Shown: positions 17,464-26,355, numbered from the stretch's first letter. The stretch is 64,000 nt of DNA from Pseudopelobacter sp964542535 (GCA_964542535.1 CAZIUE010000004.1:124001-188000), one strand, 5' to 3'. The notes: generated by a model from the sequence alone, not told the origin. Numbers and translations are program-made.

Positions 17464-17637
17464 ATGTCAAACCCGATCGTCGCTTATATCGTTCAACTGC
17501 CCGGCTGCACGCCGCTCAGCAGCCACGCCACCGAGGCCGAGGCAAGAAAACAGTGCGAAAGCATCAACCGGATCTGCTGCCCCGGCCATCAGGTCTTCGC
17601 GCAACACGCGGACGGCACGGTTACCGGTCCGCTCTGA
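17464..17637 (+). CDS. Small cysteine-containing protein, unknown
   Basis: 57 residues with an RBS-like GGAAAGG before the ATG, beginning MSNPIVAYIVQLPGCTPLSS and containing NRICCPGHQVF. It is not recognised. It follows the DJ-1/HD-GYP gene by 46 bases in the same direction and is closed by a strong hairpin at 17654-17680, which supports it as the last gene of that transcript. The Cys-Cys pair and a further Cys could bind metal. Confidence 0.55.
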   Translation: MSNPIVAYIVQLPGCTPLSSHATEAEARKQCESINRICCPGHQVFAQHADGTVTGPL

Positions 17638-17653
17638 CCGGCTCACAACCAGG

Positions 17654-17680
17654 AAACGCCGGGTTCGCTACCCGGCGTTT
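17654..17680 (+). terminator. Hairpin terminator
   Basis: AAACGCCGGGT pairs perfectly with ACCCGGCGTTT across a 5-base loop, 16 bases after the stop of the 57-residue gene. The run of T at the end of the stem is short, so efficiency is uncertain. It may serve both directions, since the small minus-strand gene at 17722-17883 ends nearby. Confidence 0.65.
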
Positions 17681-17721
17681 GGCCTTCACCGCCTCACTCC
17701 CACTCCCCGGCTCCCGCCCGG

Positions 17722-17883
17722 TCAGACCTTGGGCGGCCTGATCAGGCGCACGATCAGCAGGATCAGAAGCACCACCCCCACAGCCAGCGGCAACAGCTGC
17801 CGGCCGTGTGAGATCAGATACTCCACCCCGTGCGTGACCATCCTCCCCAGGGACAACGACAGCAACGTTGCATATTCTGCCAT
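17722..17883 (-). CDS. Small single-span membrane protein, unknown
   Basis: 53 residues: MAEYATLLSLSLGRMVTHGVEYL, then a hydrophobic segment LLPLAVGVVLLILLIVRLI and a short basic end RPPKV. One transmembrane helix is expected. It starts 39 bases after the zinc permease gene on the same strand, so it could be the last gene of the zinc operon or an independent small protein. No family is recognised. Confidence 0.5.
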   Translation of the reverse strand: MAEYATLLSLSLGRMVTHGVEYLISHGRQLLPLAVGVVLLILLIVRLIRPPKV

Positions 17884-17922
17884 ACCGGCACCCCCAAAAA
17901 TGTAGCGGAAATGCGGCCGATA

Positions 17923-18756
17923 TCAGGCAACGGACACCGGGCCGCGCAGGCGGCGCAGCAGAAAAGAGCAACCGAACAGGAACAGGTTGAGCAGCACCAC
18001 CGTGGCGCTGGCGGGCAGGTTGGTCACGAACGAGACCAGAATGCCCGCCACCACCGAGCAGCCTCCCTGGAGCGCCGCCAGCACGATGCAGCCCCGGAAG
18101 CTGCGCGCCAGCTGCAGGGCCGAGGCTGCCGGCACGATCAAGAGCGCCGAAATCAGCATAATCCCCACCAGTTTCATGGCCAGCACCACCGACAGGGCGG
18201 TCAAAAGCACCAACACGCCGTTGATCATGGTGGTGGCCACGCCGGAGACTCTGGCCAACTCCTCGTTGAAACTGATGGCCAGCAGTTCGTGGTAGAAGAG
18301 CAGCAGCAGCGTCGTCACCAGACAGAACAGTCCGGCCGCGATCCAGACCTCCTGGGGTGTGATGGAGAGGATATTGCCGAACAGGTAGCTCAAGAGATCC
18401 ACGTTGTAGCCGCCCCCCAGGCTGGCCATGATGATCCCCAGACAGATCCCCAGGGACGACACGATACCGATGGCGGCATCTCCGTTCAGGCGCGCCTTTT
18501 CGGTCAACTTGAGAATCCCCAGGGACGACAGGAGCACCACCGGCAGCGACACGAGAAGCGAGGATGCCGAATACAGCTTCAGCGCCAAGGCGATGGCGGT
18601 ACTGCCGAAGGTGACGTGGGCCAGGCCGTCGCCGATAAGCGACATGCGCCGCAACACCAGGAACACTCCCAGCACCGAACAGAGCAGGGCGATCAGGGTC
18701 CCGGCCACGAGGGCCCGCTGGATAAAGGCGTATGAGAGGATATCAGTCAGATTCAT
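17923..18756 (-). CDS. znuB: Zinc ABC transporter permease
   Basis: 277 residues, ABC-3 type permease with about eight hydrophobic segments. LVLRRMSLIGDGLAHVTFGSTAIAL near 33-57 and VKLVGIMLISALLIVPAASAL-like residues near 195-215 match the ZnuB/TroC family. It forms the inner-membrane channel taking Zn2+ from the binding protein. It starts one base after the znuC stop. Manganese cannot be excluded from the sequence alone, but the adjacent His-rich lipoprotein favours zinc. Confidence 0.9.
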   Translation of the reverse strand: MNLTDILSYAFIQRALVAGTLIALLCSVLGVFLVLRRMSLIGDGLAHVTFGSTAIALALKLYSASSLLVSLPVVLLSSLGILKLTEKARLNGDAAIGIVSSLGICLGIIMASLGGGYNVDLLSYLFGNILSITPQEVWIAAGLFCLVTTLLLLFYHELLAISFNEELARVSGVATTMINGVLVLLTALSVVLAMKLVGIMLISALLIVPAASALQLARSFRGCIVLAALQGGCSVVAGILVSFVTNLPASATVVLLNLFLFGCSFLLRRLRGPVSVA

Positions 18757-18757
18757 G

Positions 18758-19510
18758 TCAGTGTCTGTGGCAGATCAGGTGCTGGGAATGTTCGCCGAAG
18801 AGAAGCGACATGTCCGCGGAATGGCAGAACTCTTCGAAGGTGCCGAAGAACAGGACCCTCTTGTCCAGGTAAAGCATCCTGGAAGCGTACAGTCCGATGG
18901 TGCCCATGTCGTGGGTCACCAGCAGCACGGTCACCCCGCGGGTCTGGTTGATATCCCTGACCAGGCGGTAGAAGCGTTCCCGGGTCTCGGGGTCAAGGGC
19001 AGCCGTTGGTTCGTCCAGAATCAACAGTTCGGGATTGTTCACCAGGGCGCGGGCCAGGAGAACTCGCTGCTGCTGGCCGCCGGAGAGCTCGCCGACCAGC
19101 CGCGAGCCGAGATCATGAATCCCCAGTTCATCCAGGGTCCGCTCCACGGCCCGGCGGTCGGCCCGCGTTATGCGGCGAGGAAAACGCTTCAGCGGCAGCA
19201 GCCCCAAGGCCACCGTTTCGGCCACCGTGGCGGGGAACACGGGGTTGAACAGTTTCACGTGCTGGGGAAGGTAGCCGATGCTCCCCCACTGGCGAAAACG
19301 GGCGCAGGGAACGCCGAACAGCTCCGCGCTGCCGCGGCTGATGTCGCTCAAACCAAGCAGTGCCCGCACCAGGGTGCTCTTCCCGGAACCGTTGGGCCCC
19401 ACGATGCCCAGATAGTCGCCGGCCTGCACCGCTATGGAGACATCCTCCAGCACCGGCCCACTGTGGTAGGAGCAGCTCAGTCCCTCGGTCCTGACGACTT
19501 CTAGCGGCAT
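18758..19510 (-). CDS. znuC: Zinc ABC transporter ATP-binding protein
   Basis: 250 residues. Walker A GPNGSGKSTLVRALLG near 39, signature LSGGQQQRVLLARALV near 142, and Walker B ELLILDEPTAALDP near 163 are intact. The ATG overlaps the end of the binding-protein gene by 10 bases, so translation is probably coupled. The C-terminus ends in HLICHRH, a histidine-rich tail seen in some zinc importers. Confidence 0.93.
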   Translation of the reverse strand: MPLEVVRTEGLSCSYHSGPVLEDVSIAVQAGDYLGIVGPNGSGKSTLVRALLGLSDISRGSAELFGVPCARFRQWGSIGYLPQHVKLFNPVFPATVAETVALGLLPLKRFPRRITRADRRAVERTLDELGIHDLGSRLVGELSGGQQQRVLLARALVNNPELLILDEPTAALDPETRERFYRLVRDINQTRGVTVLLVTHDMGTIGLYASRMLYLDKRVLFFGTFEEFCHSADMSLLFGEHSQHLICHRH

Positions 19511-20481
19511 GCCAGTCCCTTCCGCAGTGTGGCCAGGTTCCGCTCCATCAGGTTGATGTAGGTCAGACCGGCATGAAAATCGTCCCGGGTCAGATTGTGG
19601 CCGCCGTGCAGCCTGAGCAGTTCCACGCCGGTCTCGCTCGCCAGGGCTTCGCTCAGGCGGGGCGAGAGCAGTTCCTCGGTGAACAGGAAGCGGGCGCCGC
19701 TCTCCCTGATCTGGCGCACCATGGCGGCCATGCGCGCCGCCGACGGCTCCGCTTCCGACGACACGCCGCTCAGGGAATGGTAACTCAGATTGTAGCGACG
19801 GGCCAGATAGCCGAAGGCGTAGTGACCGCCATGCAGAAGTTCGCGCCGTTCGCAGGAGGCCAGCCCCTGGCGGAAGCGCCGGTCCAGCTCGGCCAGCCGC
19901 GCCTTAAGCCCGGCGGCATTTGTGCGGTAGGAGGCGGCATGGGCCGGGTCAGCGGCCGTCAGGCCGGCCAGGATGTTATCCACCATCAGTTGCGCGTTGC
20001 CGGGATCGAGCCAGATGTGGGGGTCCAGATCTCCAGCATGACCATGACCATGGTCATGGTCCTCTCCCGTTATCCTCTGGTAGGTCACCCCTGTTCCTGC
20101 GTCAACGATCCTGACCCTGGCGCGATCCACCCCCCGGACGATCCTGTCGGCCCAGGGTTCCATGATCGGGTTGGTGTAGACGAACAGGGCCGCCGCGTTG
20201 ATGCGCAGCATGTCGTCCGGCCGGGGTTCAAAACTGTGGGGCTCCATGCCGGGGGGCATCAGCAGCGACACCTCTGCGTACTGGCCGGCAATCGTCCGGG
20301 CAAAGTCGTACAGCGGGAAGAGCGTGGTGACCACCCGCGGCTTCCCCCCTGGGGGAGATACCCTGTCCCCACCCCGGCCACAGGCCGGAAGCACGATGAG
20401 CAGGGCTGCCAGGCAGAGCCAGGCCAGGGCAGTGCCCAGCATGTCCAGGGGGGTCGGTTTCCGGTTTCGGTCAGTGGTCAT
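19501..20481 (-). CDS. znuA: Zinc-binding lipoprotein of the ABC importer (ZnuA-like)
   Basis: 326 residues. The N-terminal hydrophobic stretch ends in the lipobox LPAC, so it should be a lipoprotein in the periplasm. Metal ligands of the cluster A-I family are seen: GMEPHSFEPRPDD, the His-rich loop EDHDHGHGHAGDLDPHIWLDP, GGHYAFGYLARRY, and a C-terminal Asp. The His-rich loop is typical of zinc and not manganese binders. The start overlaps the regulator gene by 11 bases, placing both on one transcript. Confidence 0.92.
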   Translation of the reverse strand: MTTDRNRKPTPLDMLGTALAWLCLAALLIVLPACGRGGDRVSPPGGKPRVVTTLFPLYDFARTIAGQYAEVSLLMPPGMEPHSFEPRPDDMLRINAAALFVYTNPIMEPWADRIVRGVDRARVRIVDAGTGVTYQRITGEDHDHGHGHAGDLDPHIWLDPGNAQLMVDNILAGLTAADPAHAASYRTNAAGLKARLAELDRRFRQGLASCERRELLHGGHYAFGYLARRYNLSYHSLSGVSSEAEPSAARMAAMVRQIRESGARFLFTEELLSPRLSEALASETGVELLRLHGGHNLTRDDFHAGLTYINLMERNLATLRKGLACR

Positions 20482-20917
20482 GGCATGTCTCCTGGTTGGC
20501 GGCGCAGGCGGCGCAGATGCCGTTGATCTGCACGATATGGGACGTCACCCGAGCTCCGCACCGCCGCGCCAGCTCCGAGATCTGTTCCTCCAGGCCGCAA
20601 CGCCCCAATTCCTCCACCCGATGGCAGGATTCGCAGACGAAGTGATGGTGATGCTCCCGGTTCGTACAGAGGAAATAGTACTGCCTGCGGTCCGGCATGA
20701 AGATTCGCGTTACAACTCCGGCAGCGGCCAGTTCGTCCAGGATGCGGTACACCGTGGGAAGCCCGATGGCGGTACTGCGCTGCCGGAGGCGGTGCCAGAG
20801 CTCCTCGGCCGCAAGAAAAGAGGGAACTTCCCCCAGGCAGCGGATCACTTCCAGCCGTTTCGGCGTCACCTTGAGGCCCAGCCCTCTGAGTATGTCCCGC
20901 CCCTGTTGCATCAGCAT
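20471..20917 (-). CDS. Fur-family metalloregulator, probably Zur-like
   Basis: 148 residues. The winged-helix part is LKVTPKRLEVIRCLGEVPSFLAAEELWHRL and GLPTVYRILDELAAAGVV; the metal-site segment is REHHHHFVCESCHRVEEL, and a C-terminal CAAC completes the structural CxxC pair. As first gene of an operon with a zinc importer it most likely represses that importer when zinc is sufficient. A PerR- or Fur-type metal preference cannot be excluded by inspection. Confidence 0.87.
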   Translation of the reverse strand: MLMQQGRDILRGLGLKVTPKRLEVIRCLGEVPSFLAAEELWHRLRQRSTAIGLPTVYRILDELAAAGVVTRIFMPDRRQYYFLCTNREHHHHFVCESCHRVEELGRCGLEEQISELARRCGARVTSHIVQINGICAACAANQETCHDH

Positions 20918-20940
20918 GGCAGCCGCCGTCGTTCTCGCAA

Positions 20941-20957
20941 ATAGAAATTATTTTTAT
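20941..20957. promoter_or_regulatory. Candidate Fur/Zur-type operator
   Basis: ATAGAAATTATTTTTAT matches its own reverse complement at 14 of 17 positions and lies in a sharply AT-rich island 24 bases upstream of the regulator start, where an autoregulatory operator would be expected. The core is similar in style to Fur-family boxes but is not an exact match to a published consensus I can name. Confidence 0.45.
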
Positions 20958-21110
20958 CTGTATACCCCCCTCTCCCCGAGCCAGTCAAGGTCCATCTGAT
21001 CGCGGAGTACGACACCGGCCTCCTCGTCCGGGAGGCAGCCGGGCCGGATCGCTGAACCCGGGTGATGATGTCCGGCTGGGCCACCCGCACATCACCAGGA
21101 CTGAAGACAC

Positions 21111-21138
21111 GGGCTGAACGCGCTCCCAGGTTCAGCCC
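21111..21138. terminator. Hairpin in the 376-base gap between the regulator and rtcB
   Basis: GGGCTGAAC pairs perfectly with GTTCAGCCC over a 10-base loop, followed on the plus strand by CGTTTCG. The tail is too short for a textbook terminator. Apart from this hairpin and the operator-like site at 20941, nothing else is seen in the gap 20918-21293; an rtcB promoter should lie downstream of the hairpin but no clear boxes were found. Confidence 0.35.
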
Positions 21139-21293
21139 CGTTTCGTGTCCGCCCCCTTCCCAGGGAAACACGCGGCTGCCCGTTCGGGACGGTATGGGCT
21201 ATGATACAATTCAATTGGTATCCGTCGGGGAAAGCTGTCCGTTGTTCGCTCTACCTGCCGGACACCAGATTCAAACTACACACGGAGGATGCC

Positions 21294-22751
21294 ATGCCAC
21301 TGCCTCCCCAGCTTCGCCAGATTTCATCACACGCATGGGAACTGCCCACCAGCTTTCGGGACGGCATGCTGGTCCCGGCGCGCTTCATCACATCGGAAAA
21401 GCTCCTCTCCACCATGGAGAGCGGCGTGTTCGAGCAGACCGCCAACGTGGCCTGCCTGCCGGGAATCCTGAAGCACGCCTTCTGCATGCCGGACGGCCAC
21501 TGGGGCTACGGCTTCCCCATCGGCGGGGTGGCGGCTTTTGACCTGGACAGCGGCGTCATCTCTCCCGGCGGCATCGGCTTCGACATCAACTGCGGCATGC
21601 GCCTGCTGCTCACTACCCTCACCGAGGAGGAGGTCAGGCCGCGGATCAGGGAGTTGGTGGACAGCCTGTTCAGCAGCATTCCCACCGGCGTCGGCTGCAG
21701 CGGCTTCATACACTGCTCGCGAAGCGAATTCCGCAAGCTGCTCTCCGAGGGGGCGCGCTGGTGCCTGAAAAACGGCTTTGCCTGGCCCCAGGACCTGGAG
21801 CTGACCGAAGAGGGGGGCTGCTTCGACGGCGCCGACCCGGCGGCCTGCAGCGACAAGGCCATCGAACGGGGCTACGACCAGGTCGGCACCCTGGGGAGCG
21901 GCAACCACTACTGCGAGATCCAGGTGGTGCGGCCGGAGAACGTCTTCGACCGGAAGACCGCGACAACCTTCGGCCTGACCATCCCCAACCAGGTGGTGAT
22001 CAGTTTCCACAGCGGCAGTCGCGGATTCGGCCACCAGGTGGCAACCGACTATCTTTCGATGTTCCTGCGGGTGATGACCGGCAGGTACGGCATCAGGACC
22101 AACGACCGGGAACTGGCCTGCGCCCCTTTCCGCTCCCCCGAGGGGCAGGCGTACTTCGCGGCCATGAAGTGCGCCGTCAACATGGGCTTCGCAAACCGCC
22201 AGCTGATACTGCACCGCATCCGCGAGGTGTTTTCCCGCGTCTTCAACCGTTCCCCCCAGGAACTGGGGATGGAGATGGTCTACGACGTGGCCCACAACAC
22301 TGCCAAGCTGGAGCGGCACGAACTGGATGGAGAGCAGCGGGAGGTGCTGGTCCACCGCAAGGGCGCCACCCGCTCCTTCGGCCCCGGCATGAGCGGAATC
22401 CCGGAGCGCTACCGGGAGACGGGGCAGCCGGTGATCATCGGCGGCAGCATGGAGACCGGCTCCTATCTCCTGGCGGGAGAATCCACCGCGGCGGCCACCT
22501 TCTTCACCACGGCCCACGGCAGCGGCAGGACCATGAGCCGACACCAGGCCAAGAAGATGATCAAGGGGCAGAAACTTCTCGAAAACATGGAGCAGCGCGG
22601 CATCCACGTGCGCACCTCAACCTACGGCGGATTGGCCGAGGAGGCAGGCTTCGCTTACAAGGATATGGACGAGGTCGCCGCGGCTACCGAGGAGGCGGGC
22701 CTGAGCCGGCGGGTGGCAAAACTGCTCCCCATGGGGAACATCAAGGGGTAA
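21294..22751 (+). CDS. rtcB: RNA-splicing ligase RtcB
   Basis: 485 residues from the ATG at 21294, preceded by ACGGAGGA; an in-frame extension to 21201 lacks an RBS. Family motifs: GHWGYGFPIGGVAAFD, GGIGFDINCGMRLL, LGSGNHYCEIQ, FHSGSRGFGHQ and TTAHGSGRTMSRHQAK, the last being the guanylylated-His region. RtcB uses GTP and Mn2+ to join 2',3'-cyclic-phosphate (or 3'-phosphate) and 5'-OH RNA ends. It is followed after 3 bases by its activator, archease. Confidence 0.95.
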   Translation: MPLPPQLRQISSHAWELPTSFRDGMLVPARFITSEKLLSTMESGVFEQTANVACLPGILKHAFCMPDGHWGYGFPIGGVAAFDLDSGVISPGGIGFDINCGMRLLLTTLTEEEVRPRIRELVDSLFSSIPTGVGCSGFIHCSRSEFRKLLSEGARWCLKNGFAWPQDLELTEEGGCFDGADPAACSDKAIERGYDQVGTLGSGNHYCEIQVVRPENVFDRKTATTFGLTIPNQVVISFHSGSRGFGHQVATDYLSMFLRVMTGRYGIRTNDRELACAPFRSPEGQAYFAAMKCAVNMGFANRQLILHRIREVFSRVFNRSPQELGMEMVYDVAHNTAKLERHELDGEQREVLVHRKGATRSFGPGMSGIPERYRETGQPVIIGGSMETGSYLLAGESTAAATFFTTAHGSGRTMSRHQAKKMIKGQKLLENMEQRGIHVRTSTYGGLAEEAGFAYKDMDEVAAATEEAGLSRRVAKLLPMGNIKG

Positions 22752-22754
22752 GTC

Positions 22755-23186
22755 ATGCCGTTCCGTTTTCTGGAGCATATCGCCACAGCGGACGTGGCCT
22801 TCGAGGCGTGGGGGAATTCAACGGAAGACCTGTTTCTCGCCTGTACGGAGGCGCTGATGGCCACCATGGTGCTGGCGCCGGAGGAAGTGCTGCGCAGTCG
22901 GGAGATGCGCATTGTCCTGGAGGACAGGGAGCTGGACCTGCTGCTGTTCGACTTCCTGAACGAGCTGGTGTTCCTCAAGGATGCCAGGGGTCTGCTGCTG
23001 CATGGGGAACGCGTGGGGATAACGGAGCGGGACGGGCTCTACCGCCTGGAGGCGTTGGTCAGGGGGGAGCGGGTCGACCCGGCGCGCCACCGGTTTCTGG
23101 TGGACGTGAAGGCGGTCACCCTGCATCGCTTCGCGGTCGTTCATGAGGGAGAGCGCTGGAGGGCGACCGTGGTACTGGACGTGTAG
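22755..23186 (+). CDS. Archease, activator of RtcB
   Basis: 143 residues, normal for archease. The start MPFRFLEHIATADVAFEAWG carries the conserved Asp, and ELDLLLFDFLNELVFLKD and the C-terminal WRATVVLDV carry the other acidic metal ligands. Archease promotes RtcB guanylylation and multiple turnover. It begins 3 bases after rtcB, so the two are certainly co-expressed. Confidence 0.93.
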   Translation: MPFRFLEHIATADVAFEAWGNSTEDLFLACTEALMATMVLAPEEVLRSREMRIVLEDRELDLLLFDFLNELVFLKDARGLLLHGERVGITERDGLYRLEALVRGERVDPARHRFLVDVKAVTLHRFAVVHEGERWRATVVLDV

Positions 23187-23209
23187 CCCGGAAACTGTCC
23201 TCCTCCCCC

Positions 23210-24850
23210 TCAGAGCATGAAATCGGTGGAGAGGAAGTGGGATTTGCGCTCTTTGACGATGTTGGTGATGATCTCCCGGTTGGCGTCGGTCTCCCGGGCA
23301 GCCACCACGATGCGGATGGAGAAGATGCGCAGGGCATCGGCCACGGACTGGGTCCCCTCGGCGGAGTTCTTGCGGCCGTTGAAGGGAAAACTGTCCGGGC
23401 TGCGCTGGCACTGGCTGTTGATGTTGATGCGGCAGACCTGGTTGACCAGGGCATCTACCAGCTGAGCCAGAAGATCGCTGTTCCTGCCGAAGATGCTGGC
23501 CTGCTGGCCGTAGGTGGAGGCCACCACATAGTCGATCGGCTCCCGGATGTCGTCAAAAGGGACCACCGGAATCAGCGGGCCGAACTGCTCCTCGTTGTGG
23601 ATGCGCATGGCAGGGGTGACCGGATAGAGGAGCGCCGGGTTGAAGAAGGTGGCGCTCGTGGCACCGCCGCCACTGTTGACGACCCGGGCGCCCTGGGAGC
23701 GGGCGTCTTGCACCAGTTCGTTCAGGTATTCCGGCTTCCCCGGCTCGGGCAGCGGAGTGACGGTAACCCCCTTCTCCCAGGGCATGCCGCACTTGAGGGC
23801 GGCCATGGCGTCGGCCATGCGCCGGAGAAACTCGTCGGCGATGGAGCGGTGCACGAAGAGGATCTTCAGGGCGGTGCAGCGCTGGCCGTTGTAGGTCAGG
23901 CTCCCTTTGACGCACTCCCTGACCGTCAGCTCCAAGTCGGCGTCCGGCAGGATGATGGCCGGATTCTTGGCGTCCAGACCCAGCACACAGCGCAGGCGGT
24001 GGGGACGGGGGTGGATGGCCCGCAGGGCATCGGCCACCCGGTGGGTGCCGATGAAGCCGAGCACGTCCACCCGTCCGGAGGCCAAGAGCGGCGGCACCAC
24101 CACCTGGCCGTCGCCGTAGACCGTGTTGACCACGCCCGGGGGGAAGCAGTCGCGGAACGCCTCCAGCAGCGGCTGAAACAGCAGGATGCCGAACCGGGGC
24201 GGCTTGAGCAGGATGGTGTTGCCCATGACCAGGGCCGGGATCAGGGTGGTGAACGTCTCGTAGAGCGGGAAGTTGTACGGCCCCATGCAGAGCACCACCC
24301 CCAGGGGAGCGCGCCGGATCTGGCCGATGATCCCCTGCTGGATCACGAAGCGGGATGAGACCCGATCGAGTTCCTTGAGCGCTTCGATGGTGTCGCGGAT
24401 ATAGGAGAGTGCACGACTGAACTCCCGCTCCGCCTCGTCCAGTGACTTGCCGATCTCCCACATGAGCAGCCTGACGATCTCCTCCCGTTTCTCCCCCATG
24501 GCACGGGTGAAGCGCTGGACGCACTGGATGCGCTCCCCAACGGACATGGTGGGCCAGACGCCGCGGCCGTTGGCGTAGGCCTGGACCGCCACCTCCAGGA
24601 TCTCCAGGCATGCTTCTTCCGAGAGCAGAGGTGTCTCACCGAGGACACGGGGAACCGGGCCCTCGGGGGTCCGCAGACAGACCGGCGACAGCACCTGCTC
24701 CAGAGGACCGTCCCAGTGGCGCAGCTCTCCCGCCACCAGGTAGCGGTCCTGGAGAAGCGGAGCGGCTATGCGGTACGGGAGGGGGACCTGTCCCTCCTCG
24801 GGGAACAGGGACTCTACGGCCTGCTGCATATGATGGAGATCGACTACCAT
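23210..24850 (-). CDS. Aldehyde dehydrogenase, GapN-like (NADP-dependent glyceraldehyde-3-phosphate dehydrogenase)
   Basis: 546 residues from the ATG at 24850, which has AGAGGAAG 7 bases upstream; a longer frame to 24913 has no such site. GVVLCMGPYNFPLYETFTTL near 205-225 is the cofactor-binding start, and SLTYNGQRCTALKIL near 320 holds the catalytic Cys. The best match by eye is the non-phosphorylating GAPDH class, which oxidises glyceraldehyde 3-phosphate to 3-phosphoglycerate with NADPH formation. Other aldehyde substrates remain possible. Convergent with archease. Confidence 0.85.
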   Translation of the reverse strand: MVVDLHHMQQAVESLFPEEGQVPLPYRIAAPLLQDRYLVAGELRHWDGPLEQVLSPVCLRTPEGPVPRVLGETPLLSEEACLEILEVAVQAYANGRGVWPTMSVGERIQCVQRFTRAMGEKREEIVRLLMWEIGKSLDEAEREFSRALSYIRDTIEALKELDRVSSRFVIQQGIIGQIRRAPLGVVLCMGPYNFPLYETFTTLIPALVMGNTILLKPPRFGILLFQPLLEAFRDCFPPGVVNTVYGDGQVVVPPLLASGRVDVLGFIGTHRVADALRAIHPRPHRLRCVLGLDAKNPAIILPDADLELTVRECVKGSLTYNGQRCTALKILFVHRSIADEFLRRMADAMAALKCGMPWEKGVTVTPLPEPGKPEYLNELVQDARSQGARVVNSGGGATSATFFNPALLYPVTPAMRIHNEEQFGPLIPVVPFDDIREPIDYVVASTYGQQASIFGRNSDLLAQLVDALVNQVCRININSQCQRSPDSFPFNGRKNSAEGTQSVADALRIFSIRIVVAARETDANREIITNIVKERKSHFLSTDFML

Positions 24851-25010
24851 GGCACTTCCTCTTTTCAAGAAAACGGGCACACCCGGCCGAAGGCAGCCGG
24901 AGCAGCGGTTCATCTGATTCCAACGGTCAGGCTCGGGGCTTTAGCGGCATGCAGTTCTTTGCTGACGGGTATCGTCCGAAGGACATCGGCCTTCCGTACG
25001 CCGACGTGAC

Positions 25011-25039
25011 AGCATACGTGATATTGTTAACCGTTTCAA
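25011..25039 (-). promoter_or_regulatory. Candidate sigma-70 promoter for the GapN-like gene
   Basis: On the minus strand TTGAAA (25034-25039) and TATGCT (25011-25016) are separated by 17 bases, about 165 bases upstream of the start codon. The rest of the 236-base gap shows no other feature. Prediction from boxes and spacing only. Confidence 0.35.
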
Positions 25040-25086
25040 TTATTCATGTGTCTCCTGTAAAACCGGTCTCCGCGGCATTCTTCCTG

Positions 25087-26355
25087 TCAGGCTACCAGGC
25101 GAGCGCTGGCGCCCAGCCCCTGGGCAACGCTGGTAAAGGCGTTGCGTTGCTCCAGTTTCTCCCGACCGAAGCGCTGGGAAAACAGGGCCTGGATGCGGGG
25201 GATGCGCGACGTGCCGCCGGTGAGGAACACCGTATCCACATCGTCCGCCGAGAGCCCCGCCCCTGCGATGACCTCGTCCACGCAGGCTGCTATGCGCCGG
25301 AAGTTCTCCCCGTTGATCTCCTCGAACTCCTCCCGGTCGATCTCTTCCCCGATGCACAGATCGCGCTCGGAGAAGCGGATCACTGCCCGCTCCTGGTCGG
25401 AGAGTTCGCACTTGGCCTTCTCGATGGCCTGGAACAGAAAAAAACCGTAGTTGTCGCTGATGATGTTTTCCAGGTTCTCGATCGCCCGGCGGTCATCGAC
25501 GCTCCCCTTGATGACCCGGATATGTTCCCTGGTGGCGCGCGCCCTGAGGAGCGGGATGCGGTGCCACTGGCAGAGGGTATGGGTGATGCTCCGGGGAACG
25601 GAGACCCATTCGTCCTTGCCCATGGTCTTGTATCGGGCGTTACGCCCGAAGTGGTGGGCGACCCGGTCCCACATAATCTGGGAATCGAAGGAATCGCCGG
25701 CAATGGCGACCCCGCCCAGGGAGAGGACGTCGCCACGCCGGTCGGAGTGCCCGGCGGCGCCCCCCCTGGCGCGGATCACCGAGAAATCGGAGGTGCCTCC
25801 GCCGAAATCGCCGATGAACACGATCCGCTCCTCCCCCGGCTCCAGGCTTTCCTCGAACGTCAGAGCCGCAGCCACCGGCTCGAACTGAAACCGGATCGTG
25901 CTGAAGCCCGCCATGCGGGCCGCCTTTTCCAGGCGTCTCTGGGCCAGATCATCTTTTGCCGGATCAGGGGAAAAGAGGACCGGACGACCCAGCACCACAC
26001 TCTCCACTGGGCAGCCTACATGTTCCTCCCCCCGAGCCTTGATCCTCTTGAGGATGATGGCCACCAGATCCTCGATGGCATAGCGTCTGCCGAACACCTC
26101 GGTCCCCTCAAAGCTGCTGTTGGGCAGGAAGGTCTTGATGGACTGCATGAAACGCCCCCCGGCCCCGTCCTCCACATACTGGCGGATGGCCTCCTGCCCT
26201 ACGAAGATCTCGCTCTCCTCGTTGAAGTAGAGCACCGAGCGCATCAGCGCGGCGGTTCCCCCCCCATCCACGGCGACCATCTCCACCGCGCCGTCGCGGT
26301 ACACCGAAAGCGCCGAATTGGTGGTCCCGAAATCGATGCCGAATACGACCTGCAT
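25087..26355 (-). CDS. Hsp70-family protein (YegD-like)
   Basis: 422 residues from the ATG at 26355, which starts directly at the actin-fold motif QVVFGIDFGTTNSAL. Phosphate-2 motif FIGDFGGGTSDFSVI near 185 and adenosine motif DTVFLTGGTSRIPRIQALF near 385 are intact. The protein ends soon after the ATPase domain, so the substrate-binding beta domain of DnaK is absent. It resembles YegD, whose role is not well established. AGAGAGGA precedes the start. Confidence 0.87.
   Translation of the reverse strand: MQVVFGIDFGTTNSALSVYRDGAVEMVAVDGGGTAALMRSVLYFNEESEIFVGQEAIRQYVEDGAGGRFMQSIKTFLPNSSFEGTEVFGRRYAIEDLVAIILKRIKARGEEHVGCPVESVVLGRPVLFSPDPAKDDLAQRRLEKAARMAGFSTIRFQFEPVAAALTFEESLEPGEERIVFIGDFGGGTSDFSVIRARGGAAGHSDRRGDVLSLGGVAIAGDSFDSQIMWDRVAHHFGRNARYKTMGKDEWVSVPRSITHTLCQWHRIPLLRARATREHIRVIKGSVDDRRAIENLENIISDNYGFFLFQAIEKAKCELSDQERAVIRFSERDLCIGEEIDREEFEEINGENFRRIAACVDEVIAGAGLSADDVDTVFLTGGTSRIPRIQALFSQRFGREKLEQRNAFTSVAQGLGASARLVA

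Noticed and set aside
21327..23146. Long open frames antisense to and out of frame with rtcB (21327-22607 minus, 21761-23146 plus)
   Set aside because: The rtcB and archease frames carry all family motifs and explain the region; the others are high-GC artefacts.
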